Shown here: piece by piece, positions 8,692-14,512 of the stretch
Numbering within the stretch: the stretch's first letter is position 1
Layout: every line of letters begins with the position of its first letter
From: a virus
Length of the DNA stretch: 29,819 nucleotides
Direction: 5' to 3' (one strand)
Virus record (IMG/VR): IMGVR_UViG_3300044911_000285
Span: 1-29,819 of that record
Program-made: the position numbers and the translations under genes
Notes under the pieces: generated by a model
What the model saw: only the letters and a program-made list of their open reading frames with translations
Told to the model about the DNA's origin: nothing
Database searches by the model: none

Positions 8692-9228
8692 ATGAAAAAT
8701 TTGCTCATAGTGGTTTTAGTTTTATTGATAGGGTGGCTATTTTTTAGCCGCCCTACTGATTTAACGACAGTACGAACCGAAATAGATACTTTTTACAAGT
8801 ACGATACTTTTAAGATCACAAAGAAAGGGAAGGACATACCTTATAAGGTTTTAGATACTACTTTTGTAGTAGACGAGGTACACGATACGACCTTTATCCT
8901 TAAGGATTACGCCGAAGTAAAGGCCTATTCCGATACAATATTTAAGGACTCAAATAGATTCGTTATTAACGATACAATTTCCCGCAATAAAATCATATCT
9001 AGGGGCTTCGAAGCCTTCCTAGCCGAGAAAACTGTAATTAGAAATAATTATATCTTTACAAAGGAGAAAGGGACGCTTTATATAGGCGGACTTACTTCCT
9101 ACGATAGAAGAGACGGGAAACTAGGTCTAGGATTGGGGTTAAATTATAAAACGCCGAAAAAAGACATATTTTCTTTAGGGTACTCGACTAACGTAGTAAC
9201 GATAGGGTACTTTAAAAAAATTATGTAG
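8692..9228 (+). CDS. Membrane-anchored periplasmic protein, unknown function
   Basis: A 178-residue protein with an N-terminal membrane anchor (MKNLLIVVLVLLIGWLFF). It is followed by a Thr/Asp-rich region with repeated D-T-F motifs (about residues 25-90) and a C-terminal Gly-rich part (GKLGLGLGLNYKTPKKD) that looks like outer-membrane-type beta strands. I chose ATG 8692, one base after the preceding stop. The frame extends upstream to 8659, but that would add a charged segment before the membrane anchor and overlap the previous gene. Its position just before other membrane proteins and the lysins suggests a role in lysis or envelope interaction. It resembles conserved Bacteroidota phage proteins of unknown function. 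Confidence 0.7.
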   Translation: MKNLLIVVLVLLIGWLFFSRPTDLTTVRTEIDTFYKYDTFKITKKGKDIPYKVLDTTFVVDEVHDTTFILKDYAEVKAYSDTIFKDSNRFVINDTISRNKIISRGFEAFLAEKTVIRNNYIFTKEKGTLYIGGLTSYDRRDGKLGLGLGLNYKTPKKDIFSLGYSTNVVTIGYFKKIM

Positions 9229-9231
9229 AAA

Positions 9232-9531
9232 ATGGCAGACAAGAAAATTAACGTTTCGGCTAATCCCCTCCCAATAAACTTTAAGGAATTTAGTAAAAAT
9301 CCGGTAGTAGCTACGCTATTTATTACGCTATGCGGTATCGGATATTTATACTTAGACGTTAAAACTACGTTTAGGGATCAAGCTATCGCGCAAATGGTTA
9401 AAGTAGAAAGGCTAGAACAAAGAGTAGACGCTATTAGCGACGCTCTTAGACGTTGCGACTCTTCCCTAGCTACTTCTAATACTAAGTTATCTACCCTAGA
9501 GCAATTAGGTAAAATTCAGCATATAAAATAA
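9232..9531 (+). CDS. Small membrane protein with coiled coil (possible inner-membrane spanin)
   Basis: A 99-residue protein. One hydrophobic segment at residues about 27-46 (VVATLFITLCGIGYLYLDV) is followed by a coiled-coil helix (about 52-95, with VERLEQRVDAISDALRRCD). A short cytoplasmic-type head, a single membrane span and a periplasmic coiled coil are the layout of an inner-membrane spanin, though many small phage proteins share it. It lies 3 bases after the previous stop and 5 bases before the next start, in the lysis block. The spanin assignment is inference from topology and context. Confidence 0.6.
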   Translation: MADKKINVSANPLPINFKEFSKNPVVATLFITLCGIGYLYLDVKTTFRDQAIAQMVKVERLEQRVDAISDALRRCDSSLATSNTKLSTLEQLGKIQHIK

Positions 9532-9536
9532 AAGAT

Positions 9537-9851
9537 ATGAAGTATTTACTGTTTATATTTTTGTTGGGTTGTAACGTAAAGGCCCAAAATAGAGTAGAAG
9601 ATCCAAAAGAAAAGGAGTATAGGGCTTTAATGAGTAATTTTAATAATACTCTACAAGTCAGCGCAGACGTGCAAGATAAAGCTAGTAGTAAACAAACCGA
9701 ATTAGTAGATCAAGCGGTAGAAACTATTACAAGCCTAAAAAATGAAGTTAGTAATCTTAAAACCGAATTAAATGAAGTTAAAGCTAAACTTGATAGCGTT
9801 ACTATTGATAGCGGGCGAAATTTCGTCCTATTGCCAATATCCAATAAGTAA
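9537..9851 (+). CDS. Exported coiled-coil protein, possible outer-membrane spanin
   Basis: A 104-residue protein beginning MKYLLFIFLLGCNVKAQ, a short signal sequence. It contains LLGC, a possible lipobox with Cys12 as the lipidated residue. Cleavage before Gln17 by signal peptidase I is the alternative. The mature part is one long coiled coil (about residues 50-90, TSLKNEVSNLKTELNEVKAK). The last 80 bases overlap the next gene in the +1 frame, an overlap that recalls Rz/Rz1 spanin genes. With 9232-9531 it could form a two-component spanin linking the inner and outer membranes. The lipobox is not a perfect match, so this is tentative. Confidence 0.6.
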   Translation: MKYLLFIFLLGCNVKAQNRVEDPKEKEYRALMSNFNNTLQVSADVQDKASSKQTELVDQAVETITSLKNEVSNLKTELNEVKAKLDSVTIDSGRNFVLLPISNK

Positions 9852-10170
9852 GGTAATAGGTAAAGATACGGTCGTAATAATGACAGTTAAGCAAGCTAAC
9901 GAAATAAACATTTTATTTAAGTCTTACGGTAATACGATAGATTTATTAAAGGATTCTTTAACAATTAAAAATATAAAAAATGATAGTCTTAATAAAACAA
10001 TATATACTAAACGCGATACGATCCGTTATTGGGAAGGAAAATACGAGGCAAGTAGAGAACTTTATCGCGCCCCCAAAAGCCGAGACTACGACAAAAAAGA
10101 AGCCCTCGACTTCGCGCAAAAAGTAATTTTAATAGTTATAATATTTATACAGTTTCAAAGTTTAAAATAG
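9772..10170 (+). CDS. Exported protein with C-terminal membrane anchor (u-spanin-like topology)
   Basis: A 132-residue protein. Residues 1-21 are a signal peptide (MKLKLNLIALLLIAGEISSY) with Cys21 before Gln22, a frequent cleavage context in flavobacteria. The middle (KQANEINILFKSYGNTIDLL and onward) is helical and polar. Residues about 115-129 (KVILIVIIFIQFQ) form a C-terminal membrane anchor. An N-terminal export signal with a C-terminal transmembrane segment is the layout of unimolecular spanins, which join both membranes in one chain. The residue before Cys21 is Tyr, which does not fit a lipobox well. Its ATG lies inside the previous gene, so the two overlap by 80 bases in different frames. 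Confidence 0.6.
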   Translation: MKLKLNLIALLLIAGEISSYCQYPISKVIGKDTVVIMTVKQANEINILFKSYGNTIDLLKDSLTIKNIKNDSLNKTIYTKRDTIRYWEGKYEASRELYRAPKSRDYDKKEALDFAQKVILIVIIFIQFQSLK

Positions 10171-10175
10171 TAGAA

Positions 10176-10424
10176 ATGATAAAGAATTTTATTTGGCATT
10201 TATTAAGCGATAAGTCTCCATTAAATGGGGCCGTAGCTATTGGATTAGGGGCTTTTATAATGATGTGCGTATTTGCAATATCGGATATAGGAACCGGACT
10301 ATTTAAAAGGGATTTAGTAGTAAGCAATACAATTTACCACAGTTTCGTAGCTATTGTCTTCGCGGCGTTCTTTAAGTCTCTTTACGAAAATGTAAAAGGC
10401 AATAAAAACCTAACGAATGACTAA
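10176..10424 (+). CDS. Putative holin
   Basis: An 82-residue protein with two hydrophobic segments, about 17-37 (LNGAVAIGLGAFIMMCVFAI) and 53-68 (IYHSFVAIVFAAFFKSL), separated by a short charged loop (GLFKRD), and a polar C-terminus. Size, two membrane spans and a position just upstream of two peptidoglycan-degrading enzymes fit a class II-like holin, which would open the inner membrane and time lysis. No family signature is certain. Other small membrane proteins in this block (10417-10500, 9232-9531) are rival candidates. Its stop codon lies within the start of the next small frame. Confidence 0.6.
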   Translation: MIKNFIWHLLSDKSPLNGAVAIGLGAFIMMCVFAISDIGTGLFKRDLVVSNTIYHSFVAIVFAAFFKSLYENVKGNKNLTND

Positions 10425-10500
10425 GAGGGAACGAACCCTATTAATACTATTTTTTTTAGTATGGGCTATTAGTATAGGATATTCATTTTATAAAATATAA
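10417..10500 (+). CDS. 27-residue membrane peptide in the lysis block
   Basis: The ATG at 10417 overlaps the end of the holin candidate (stop at 10422-10424). The frame encodes 27 residues: a basic start (MTKRER) and one membrane segment (LLILFFLVWAISIGYSF). It ends three bases before the endolysin start. Overlapping start and stop codons suggest coupled translation. It could be a second small holin, a pinholin-like peptide or a regulator of lysis timing. Very short frames can occur by chance, so confidence is limited. Confidence 0.45.
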   Translation: MTKRERTLLILFFLVWAISIGYSFYKI

Positions 10501-10503
10501 TAT

Positions 10504-10971
10504 ATGAAGTTAAGCGAACATTTAGAACTAGCGGAGTTAATCCGTAGCGAGTCAGCAAAGAGAAACGGGATTTCAAATATGCCAACTCCCGAACATATCG
10601 AGAACTTTAAGTTATTAGCCGAAAAGGTGTTCGAGCCTATTCGGGTTAATTTCCGTTGCCCGATCCATATTTCGAGCGGTTATAGGTCCAAGGAGTTAAA
10701 TAAATGTATAGGAGGTTCCGCAACTTCTCAGCATTGCACCGGCGAAGCTATCGATATAGATATGGACGGAAGCCTTCAAGGAATTACTAATAAAATGGTT
10801 TTCGATTACATAAAAGAAAGCCTAGAGTTTGATCAGTTAATTTGGGAGTTTGGATCGGACAGTAATCCGGATTGGGTTCACGTTTCCTATGAGTCGACGG
10901 GTAACCAACGTAAACAAATACTTAAAGCTAAAAAGGTTAACGGTAAGACAGTTTACGAACCGTATAAATAA
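10504..10971 (+). CDS. Peptidase M15 endolysin
   Basis: A 155-residue protein of the M15A zinc peptidase type, which cuts peptide crosslinks in peptidoglycan. The zinc site is visible as SGYRSKELNKCIGG followed by His77 and Asp84 in SQHCTGEAIDID, and His126 in WVHVSY. The family spacing H-x6-D and a later W-x-H are intact. There is no signal peptide, so release to the periplasm should depend on a holin. It is one of two adjacent lysins. The next gene begins one base after its stop codon. Confidence 0.92.
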   Translation: MKLSEHLELAELIRSESAKRNGISNMPTPEHIENFKLLAEKVFEPIRVNFRCPIHISSGYRSKELNKCIGGSATSQHCTGEAIDIDMDGSLQGITNKMVFDYIKESLEFDQLIWEFGSDSNPDWVHVSYESTGNQRKQILKAKKVNGKTVYEPYK

Positions 10972-10972
10972 A

Positions 10973-11572
10973 ATGATTTCCCGCTCCGCTATCGACTTAA
11001 TATTACAGTTCGAGGTAGGAAATAAAAACTACTATAATAAGTTTTTGTTTAGGCCAAGTTATCGGGGAACGGGGATTATAATAGGAATTGGCTACGATCT
11101 AGGAAATACTTATAGGACGCAGTTAATAGACGATTGGGACGGGAATATTAACCCAAACTATTTTCCGCTATTATTTAGGGTTTTAGGCCTTAATGGTAAT
11201 CCGGCTAAACAAATGCTAACTTCGGACCTACTGAAAGTAACTATCCCTTATTTAAACGCTTACGAGGTCTTTATTAAGAGAACAATCCCTAGAGGGTATA
11301 ATATGGCTAAATTAATTTATCCACAATTAGACGGTTTAAACGCCAATACAAGGGGGGCTTTAGTTTCTTTAGTACTTAGTCGGGGAATTAGCTTAGAGGG
11401 CGAGAATCGGGAGGAAATGAGGGAAATAATAGATTTTACAAGGAATAAGGATTACGAGGGAATAGCAGACGCCTTAGAGCGATCAAAAAGACACTTCGAG
11501 GAGAAAGGCCTAGACGATCAAGTTAAGCGAAGGGAAGCGGAAGCGGACCTAGTTTTATCTAGCCTTTATTAA
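10973..11572 (+). CDS. Lysozyme-like peptidoglycan hydrolase
   Basis: A 199-residue protein matching, from memory, a phage/bacterial family of putative muramidases. It begins with a helix ending LILQFEVGNKNYY, where Glu14 is the likely catalytic acid. Then come GTGIIIGIGYDLGNTYR, a middle helical part, LVSLVLSRGISLEG, REEMREI, and VKRREAEADL near the end. I chose ATG 10973, one base after the M15 stop. The longer frame from 10850 would overlap the M15 gene by 122 bases and adds an unlikely basic N-terminus. Cutting both glycan strands (this gene) and peptide bridges (M15) would be complementary. Confidence 0.8.
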   Translation: MISRSAIDLILQFEVGNKNYYNKFLFRPSYRGTGIIIGIGYDLGNTYRTQLIDDWDGNINPNYFPLLFRVLGLNGNPAKQMLTSDLLKVTIPYLNAYEVFIKRTIPRGYNMAKLIYPQLDGLNANTRGALVSLVLSRGISLEGENREEMREIIDFTRNKDYEGIADALERSKRHFEEKGLDDQVKRREAEADLVLSSLY

Positions 11573-11607
11573 ATATCTTCATAACGTTGATTCATACACG
11601 ACGTACG

Positions 11608-11633
11608 GCCTCCGTTTCTACGGGGGCTTTTTT
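11608..11633 (+). terminator. Rho-independent terminator after the lysis genes
   Basis: GCCTCCG (11608-11614) pairs with CGGGGGC (11621-11627) around a six-base loop, followed by six T. It separates the lysis operon from the early control region. Confidence 0.85.
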
Positions 11634-11648
11634 ATGCTATAAATTGGG

Positions 11649-11760
11649 TTTGTCCGGTTTTTTGTCCGGACAATCTTTGGACAATTTTAACCTATTTAAC
11701 AATTTTAACACTTTGTTAACAAAAAAGATTTGGTTAGTATGTATACAATGTATACCTTTG
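11649..11760 (+). promoter_or_regulatory. Early control region with palindromic operators and promoter
   Basis: TTTGTCCGG occurs at 11649 and 11661. The second is part of the perfect palindrome TTGTCCGGACAA (11662-11673), followed by the half-like TTGGACAA. ACAATTTTAAC is repeated at 11681 and 11699. TTTGTTAACAAA (11712-11723) is a second perfect palindrome. GTATACAATGTATAC (11741-11755) is an inverted repeat lying between and over the promoter elements. The promoter itself is TTTG (11729-11732), a 20-base spacer, then TACCTTTG (11753-11760), a consensus-like Bacteroidota sigma-A promoter. It points toward the early genes. Regulatory function of the palindromes is inferred. Confidence 0.75.
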
Positions 11761-11779
11761 AGAAACAAAAGCAAACGTT

Positions 11780-11986
11780 ATGAATATAGAATTAAAAATA
11801 GGTACAGTAATAGAATATAAAAACGGGTTAAATGTTTGGGTAGAATCTACAATAACTAAAGAGTCGGATTCTTTTGTATGGTTTAAAGGTTCCGGAGTTC
11901 AAAGGGTAGCTAAACAAACTTTTATTAATTGGCCTACATTATTTAGAATTAAACAAAACGGGGGGACGGCCGCGCCGAACATATAA
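11780..11986 (+). CDS. Small hypothetical protein, first early gene
   Basis: A 68-residue protein beginning MNIELKIGTVIEYKNG. It looks like a small beta-barrel (repeated strands with a Trp-Val and Trp-Phe pattern: NVWVESTITKES, SFVWFKGSG). It is the first gene after the early promoter. The start codon is directly preceded by AAACGTT, a motif seen before three other early genes. A longer overlapping frame from 11587 runs through the terminator and promoter and is not credible. The function is unknown. As a first early gene it could be a host-takeover or regulatory protein, but the sequence does not show this. Confidence 0.65.
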   Translation: MNIELKIGTVIEYKNGLNVWVESTITKESDSFVWFKGSGVQRVAKQTFINWPTLFRIKQNGGTAAPNI

Positions 11987-11991
11987 ACGTT

Positions 11992-12210
11992 ATGAAGGAT
12001 CTAATAAAAACTATGAAGGAGACAATGGCTAGAGTCTACTGTCTTAAAACGGGTTGGGATTACGATAATCTTAGCCCTATTAAGTCCGCTATAATTAAAG
12101 CGTACTGTAATCAATTATTTATTAACAATGGGGACGAAAGTAAGGCCCTAGGTATTTTAGAGGAACAAATTAATTCATTCACTTTTAAATTTAATCAAGA
12201 TGAAGTATAA
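11992..12210 (+). CDS. Small hypothetical helical protein
   Basis: A 72-residue protein with AAACGTT immediately before its ATG and five bases after the preceding stop. The composition suggests two or three helices (KDLIKTMKETMARVY, SPIKSAIIKAYCNQLF, SKALGILEEQIN). There are no membrane segments and no recognised motif. Its end overlaps the next small frame by 11 bases. The role is unknown. Confidence 0.65.
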   Translation: MKDLIKTMKETMARVYCLKTGWDYDNLSPIKSAIIKAYCNQLFINNGDESKALGILEEQINSFTFKFNQDEV

Positions 12211-12295
12211 GGAAAGTATCGAAGTTTCAACTATGAAAGGGGTAATAATTTTTATAGTTTGTATGATTATAGGCCTCTTAGCAGATAACCTATAA
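12200..12295 (+). CDS. 31-residue single-pass membrane peptide
   Basis: The ATG at 12200 overlaps the end of the previous gene. The frame encodes MKYKESIEVSTMKG followed by one hydrophobic segment (VIIFIVCMIIGLLA) and a short DNL tail. It fills an otherwise empty stretch of the early region. Early-expressed membrane peptides in phages are sometimes involved in exclusion of other phages, but nothing here proves that. Confidence 0.45.
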   Translation: MKYKESIEVSTMKGVIIFIVCMIIGLLADNL

Positions 12296-12305
12296 ATCTA
12301 ATAAA

Positions 12306-12482
12306 ATGACTATTACCGATATACTATTCGATAGTAATAAGACGGCCATAGAGCAATATATTACGATCCTAGAAATACAACTCTTAACAATGCCAAAATA
12401 CAGTGAGGTTACTAGGACTATTATAGCTTGCAAAGAGTTAGCCGAGGAAATCAATATTTTATATAAAATAAATTCTAATTAA
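12306..12482 (+). CDS. Small hypothetical helical protein
   Basis: A 58-residue frame from ATG 12306 to TAA 12480-12482, next to the following ATG at 12483. It is predicted to be mostly helical (KTAIEQYITILEIQLLTMP, then TIIACKELAEEINILY). It fills the gap between two better supported genes with no spare bases at its end, which supports it being real. No motif recognised. Confidence 0.5.
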   Translation: MTITDILFDSNKTAIEQYITILEIQLLTMPKYSEVTRTIIACKELAEEINILYKINSN

Positions 12483-12698
12483 ATGAAGGATCTAATAACG
12501 GTAAGGGTTTTACCGGAAACTAAAACCCAATTATTAACCGAAGCGGACCTAGGTAATACTACTTTATCTAGAGTAGCTTCTAAAATCTTAACTCAATACT
12601 ATGAGCAAAATAAAAACACTAAGCCAAGTAAACAAGCTAGAGCGTCTATTAAATCAAGCGATAGGACGAGAAGTAATACTAAAGGACGATCTAAATAG
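12483..12698 (+). CDS. Ribbon-helix-helix-like DNA-binding protein
   Basis: A 71-residue protein. Residues about 4-42 follow an Arc/CopG-type ribbon-helix-helix pattern: a strand ITVRVLPETKTQLL, then a helix-turn-helix ending TLSRVASKILTQYYEQ. The remaining basic tail (KPSKQARASIKSSDRTRS) is encoded where the next gene overlaps in the +1 frame. Ribbon-helix-helix dimers bind short palindromes, so this is the best candidate in the genome for a regulator acting on the early control region at 11649-11760. That link is inference. Confidence 0.6.
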   Translation: MKDLITVRVLPETKTQLLTEADLGNTTLSRVASKILTQYYEQNKNTKPSKQARASIKSSDRTRSNTKGRSK

Positions 12699-12879
12699 GT
12701 GGCGCGCTTCCGGTCCCTACGACATTAATCGATTATTTAGCCACGAAAACGATATACTTCTAAAAATTGCTAGAATAAACGCAATCCAACGTAGGATATT
12801 AGATTCCTTAATGGTAAAAATAAAGGACCTCTATTTAGAAAGCAATTTTAAGCTATTAGACAATGAAATACTTAATTAA
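12601..12879 (+). CDS. Hypothetical helical protein overlapping the RHH gene
   Basis: A 92-residue frame starting inside the preceding gene and overlapping it by 98 bases in the +1 frame. The sequence looks like a natural helical protein (KTLSQVNKLERLLNQAIG, HENDILLKIARINAIQRRIL). No motif recognised. Given the long overlap, either this gene or the tail of the RHH gene may be translated less than fully. A frameshifted RHH fusion is an alternative reading. Confidence 0.55.
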   Translation: MSKIKTLSQVNKLERLLNQAIGREVILKDDLNRWRASGPYDINRLFSHENDILLKIARINAIQRRILDSLMVKIKDLYLESNFKLLDNEILN

Positions 12880-13033
12880 AAACGAATACTTAATACAGTT
12901 AGAAAATGACGAACTTAAACAAAGAATCAAAGAAAAAGACGACGAAATCAAGCGACTTCGTCGGGAACTCGAAACTCAAAGAAGTAGTAGCGAGCCGGTA
13001 CAAGAACAAGATAAGGGAAGAGAAACTAGATAG
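12863..13033 (+). CDS. 56-residue coiled-coil peptide overlapping the DnaA-like gene
   Basis: From ATG 12863 to TAG 13031-13033. It encodes a short hydrophobic start (MKYLIKNEYLIQ) and a strong coiled coil (LENDELKQRIKEKDDEIKRL). It overlaps the preceding gene by 17 bases and the DnaA-like gene (from 12906) by 128 bases in another frame. The coiled-coil heptads look selected, while the same bases give a Lys/Ser-rich low-complexity stretch in the other frame, so the peptide may be the real product here and the DnaA-like protein may have a poorly conserved N-terminus. Confidence 0.45.
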   Translation: MKYLIKNEYLIQLENDELKQRIKEKDDEIKRLRRELETQRSSSEPVQEQDKGRETR

Positions 13034-13313
13034 GGCAGTTAAAATATTCGTAGACGTTTGTATTTATTACGACGTTACGATCCTACAAGTTAGGGCCAAG
13101 TATAGAGGCGTTACTGTGGTAAAGGTCCGACAAGTTTCTTGCTACGTTATCAAAGAGAAAACCGATTTAACATTCGGGGATATTTCTAATATCCTAGGAA
13201 TAGATCGTAGTACGGCTAGCCATAATTATTCCTTAATAAAGGACCTAATTAGTACTAAGCAAGGGGAAGAGTTAAAAAAAGATATTAACAATATTTTAAT
13301 AGTTACTATCTAG
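12906..13313 (+). CDS. DnaA domain IV-like DNA-binding protein
   Basis: A 135-residue protein. After a Lys/Ser-rich start (about residues 1-35), residues about 70-120 resemble the DNA-binding domain IV of the replication initiator DnaA: VRQVSCYVIKEKTDLTFGDI, then ILGIDRSTASHNYSLIKDL, like the DnaA signature where a helix-turn-helix ends in D-x-S/T-T-x-x-H. There is no AAA+ ATPase part. The protein could bind DnaA boxes to redirect host DnaA, or act in phage origin firing or regulation. It lies two genes from the recombination and replication block. Only the domain resemblance is seen. Confidence 0.7.
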   Translation: MTNLNKESKKKTTKSSDFVGNSKLKEVVASRYKNKIREEKLDRAVKIFVDVCIYYDVTILQVRAKYRGVTVVKVRQVSCYVIKEKTDLTFGDISNILGIDRSTASHNYSLIKDLISTKQGEELKKDINNILIVTI

Positions 13314-13357
13314 TTATTATCATTAAATTGCTATATATTAGCACAAAATTAAACGTT

Positions 13358-14089
13358 ATGAATCAAATCGAAAAGGTACAAAGTACTATTAGTTTTAGTA
13401 AGGAGCAACTAGAATTAATAAAATCGCAAATCGCTCCGGAGGCAACTAACGAGGAATTACAGTTATTTCTCTATACTGCTAAGAGGTCCGGCCTTGATCC
13501 ATTGGCCCGCCAAATCTACTGCATACATAGAAGCGTAAAACTTCCGAACGGACAGTACGGTAAGAAAATGACCGTCCAAACTTCGATAGACGGATTTCGC
13601 GTAATAGCTGAAAGGTCCGGTTTATATGGAGGACAAGGCGAACCAATCTTCGAGTATAGTCCCGAAGGCGAAGTAGTTTCTTGTAAAGTCTCAGTCTATA
13701 AGTTCAAAGGAGACGTTCGCTACGAAGCGGCCGTAGGTGTCGCGTTCTTTAGCGAGTACGCTCAAACGGACCGAAGCGGAAACCTAACCGGCTTATGGGC
13801 TAGTAAAAAGCGTATTATGCTACAAAAGGTTGCGGAAGCCTTGGCGCTCCGTAAAGCCTTTGCGCAAGACTTAAGCGGGCTTTATACTTCGGAGGAAATG
13901 CCGCCGGCGGAAGAGACAGTAACTTCTCCTTACATTAAGTCGCACGATAACCTAGAAGACATAGAATTAGCTATCGAGTTATGTAATAATAAAACCGAGT
14001 TAAAGTCTTTGTACGATCTAAATAAGGATATTGTAAACGATCTAGAATTGGTCCCTTTATTTACTGAACGCAAAAAATCCCTTAAATAA
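13358..14089 (+). CDS. recT: Bet/RecT-family single-strand annealing protein
   Basis: A 243-residue recombinase of the phage Bet/RecT family, which anneals complementary single strands. Visible signatures: RSGLDPLARQIYCIHR, KMTVQTSIDGFRVIAERSG, the conserved LWASKKRIMLQKVAEALALR, and KAFAQDLSGLYTSEEM. I chose ATG 13358, directly after AAACGTT. The frame from 13328 adds ten residues with no support. The C-terminal 45 residues are probably variable and may interact with partner proteins. I find no lambda Exo or YqaJ-type exonuclease in the genome, so it either uses a host nuclease or an unrecognised phage one. Confidence 0.92.
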   Translation: MNQIEKVQSTISFSKEQLELIKSQIAPEATNEELQLFLYTAKRSGLDPLARQIYCIHRSVKLPNGQYGKKMTVQTSIDGFRVIAERSGLYGGQGEPIFEYSPEGEVVSCKVSVYKFKGDVRYEAAVGVAFFSEYAQTDRSGNLTGLWASKKRIMLQKVAEALALRKAFAQDLSGLYTSEEMPPAEETVTSPYIKSHDNLEDIELAIELCNNKTELKSLYDLNKDIVNDLELVPLFTERKKSLK

Positions 14090-14508
14090 TGAACGAAATA
14101 ACCCTAGGCCAATTAGCGCCAACGAAAAGCGAAATAGATCAAATAACGGAAACTATTAGATTAGAACTAGAGGACGGTCGTATTAATCCGGAGTTTGTAG
14201 CCGTTAAGATAGCGGCTATCGAAAACTTCGCCAAGGCTTTAAGAGTAAAGTCCGAGGAGTATATTATCGACTTCTTAAGTAAATGTCCTAAAGGAACCTA
14301 CGATTATTTAGGGGCTAAGATTTCGCTAAAGGATTCGCAGACTTACGACTACGGAGCCTACTCCGAAAGGTGGGCCGAACTAGAAGCGCAGATCCAAATA
14401 TTAAAAGCCGAGCAAAAAGAAATAGAGGAAACCGGCAAGAAATTCGAGCGCGGAGTAATACCTCTAAAGTCTTATAAACAAACTTATTCATTAACTTTAA
14501 CTAAATAA
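14089..14508 (+). CDS. Hypothetical protein linked to the recombination genes
   Basis: A 139-residue protein whose ATG overlaps the recT stop codon by one base, indicating translational coupling. It is largely helical, with a coiled-coil part (residues about 97-122, WAELEAQIQILKAEQKEIE) and a C-terminus SYKQTYSLTLTK. Proteins of this shape are common beside RecT in Bacteroidota phages. No nuclease motif is visible, so I do not call it an exonuclease. It may be a partner of the annealing protein. Confidence 0.65.
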   Translation: MNEITLGQLAPTKSEIDQITETIRLELEDGRINPEFVAVKIAAIENFAKALRVKSEEYIIDFLSKCPKGTYDYLGAKISLKDSQTYDYGAYSERWAELEAQIQILKAEQKEIEETGKKFERGVIPLKSYKQTYSLTLTK

Positions 14509-14512
14509 TTTT

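Noticed and set aside
10850-10972. Upstream extension of the lysozyme-like gene
   Set aside because: It would overlap the M15 gene deeply with an unnatural basic sequence. The family motif begins right after ATG 10973.
11317-11325. Perfect DnaA box TTATCCACA as an origin
   Set aside because: A single box inside a lysis gene with no AT-rich tract or repeats beside it. Chance is likely. It is only mentioned in connection with the DnaA-like protein.
11587-11820. 77-residue frame on the + strand
   Set aside because: It runs through the terminator hairpin, the palindromes and the promoter, and ends inside the well supported gene at 11780.
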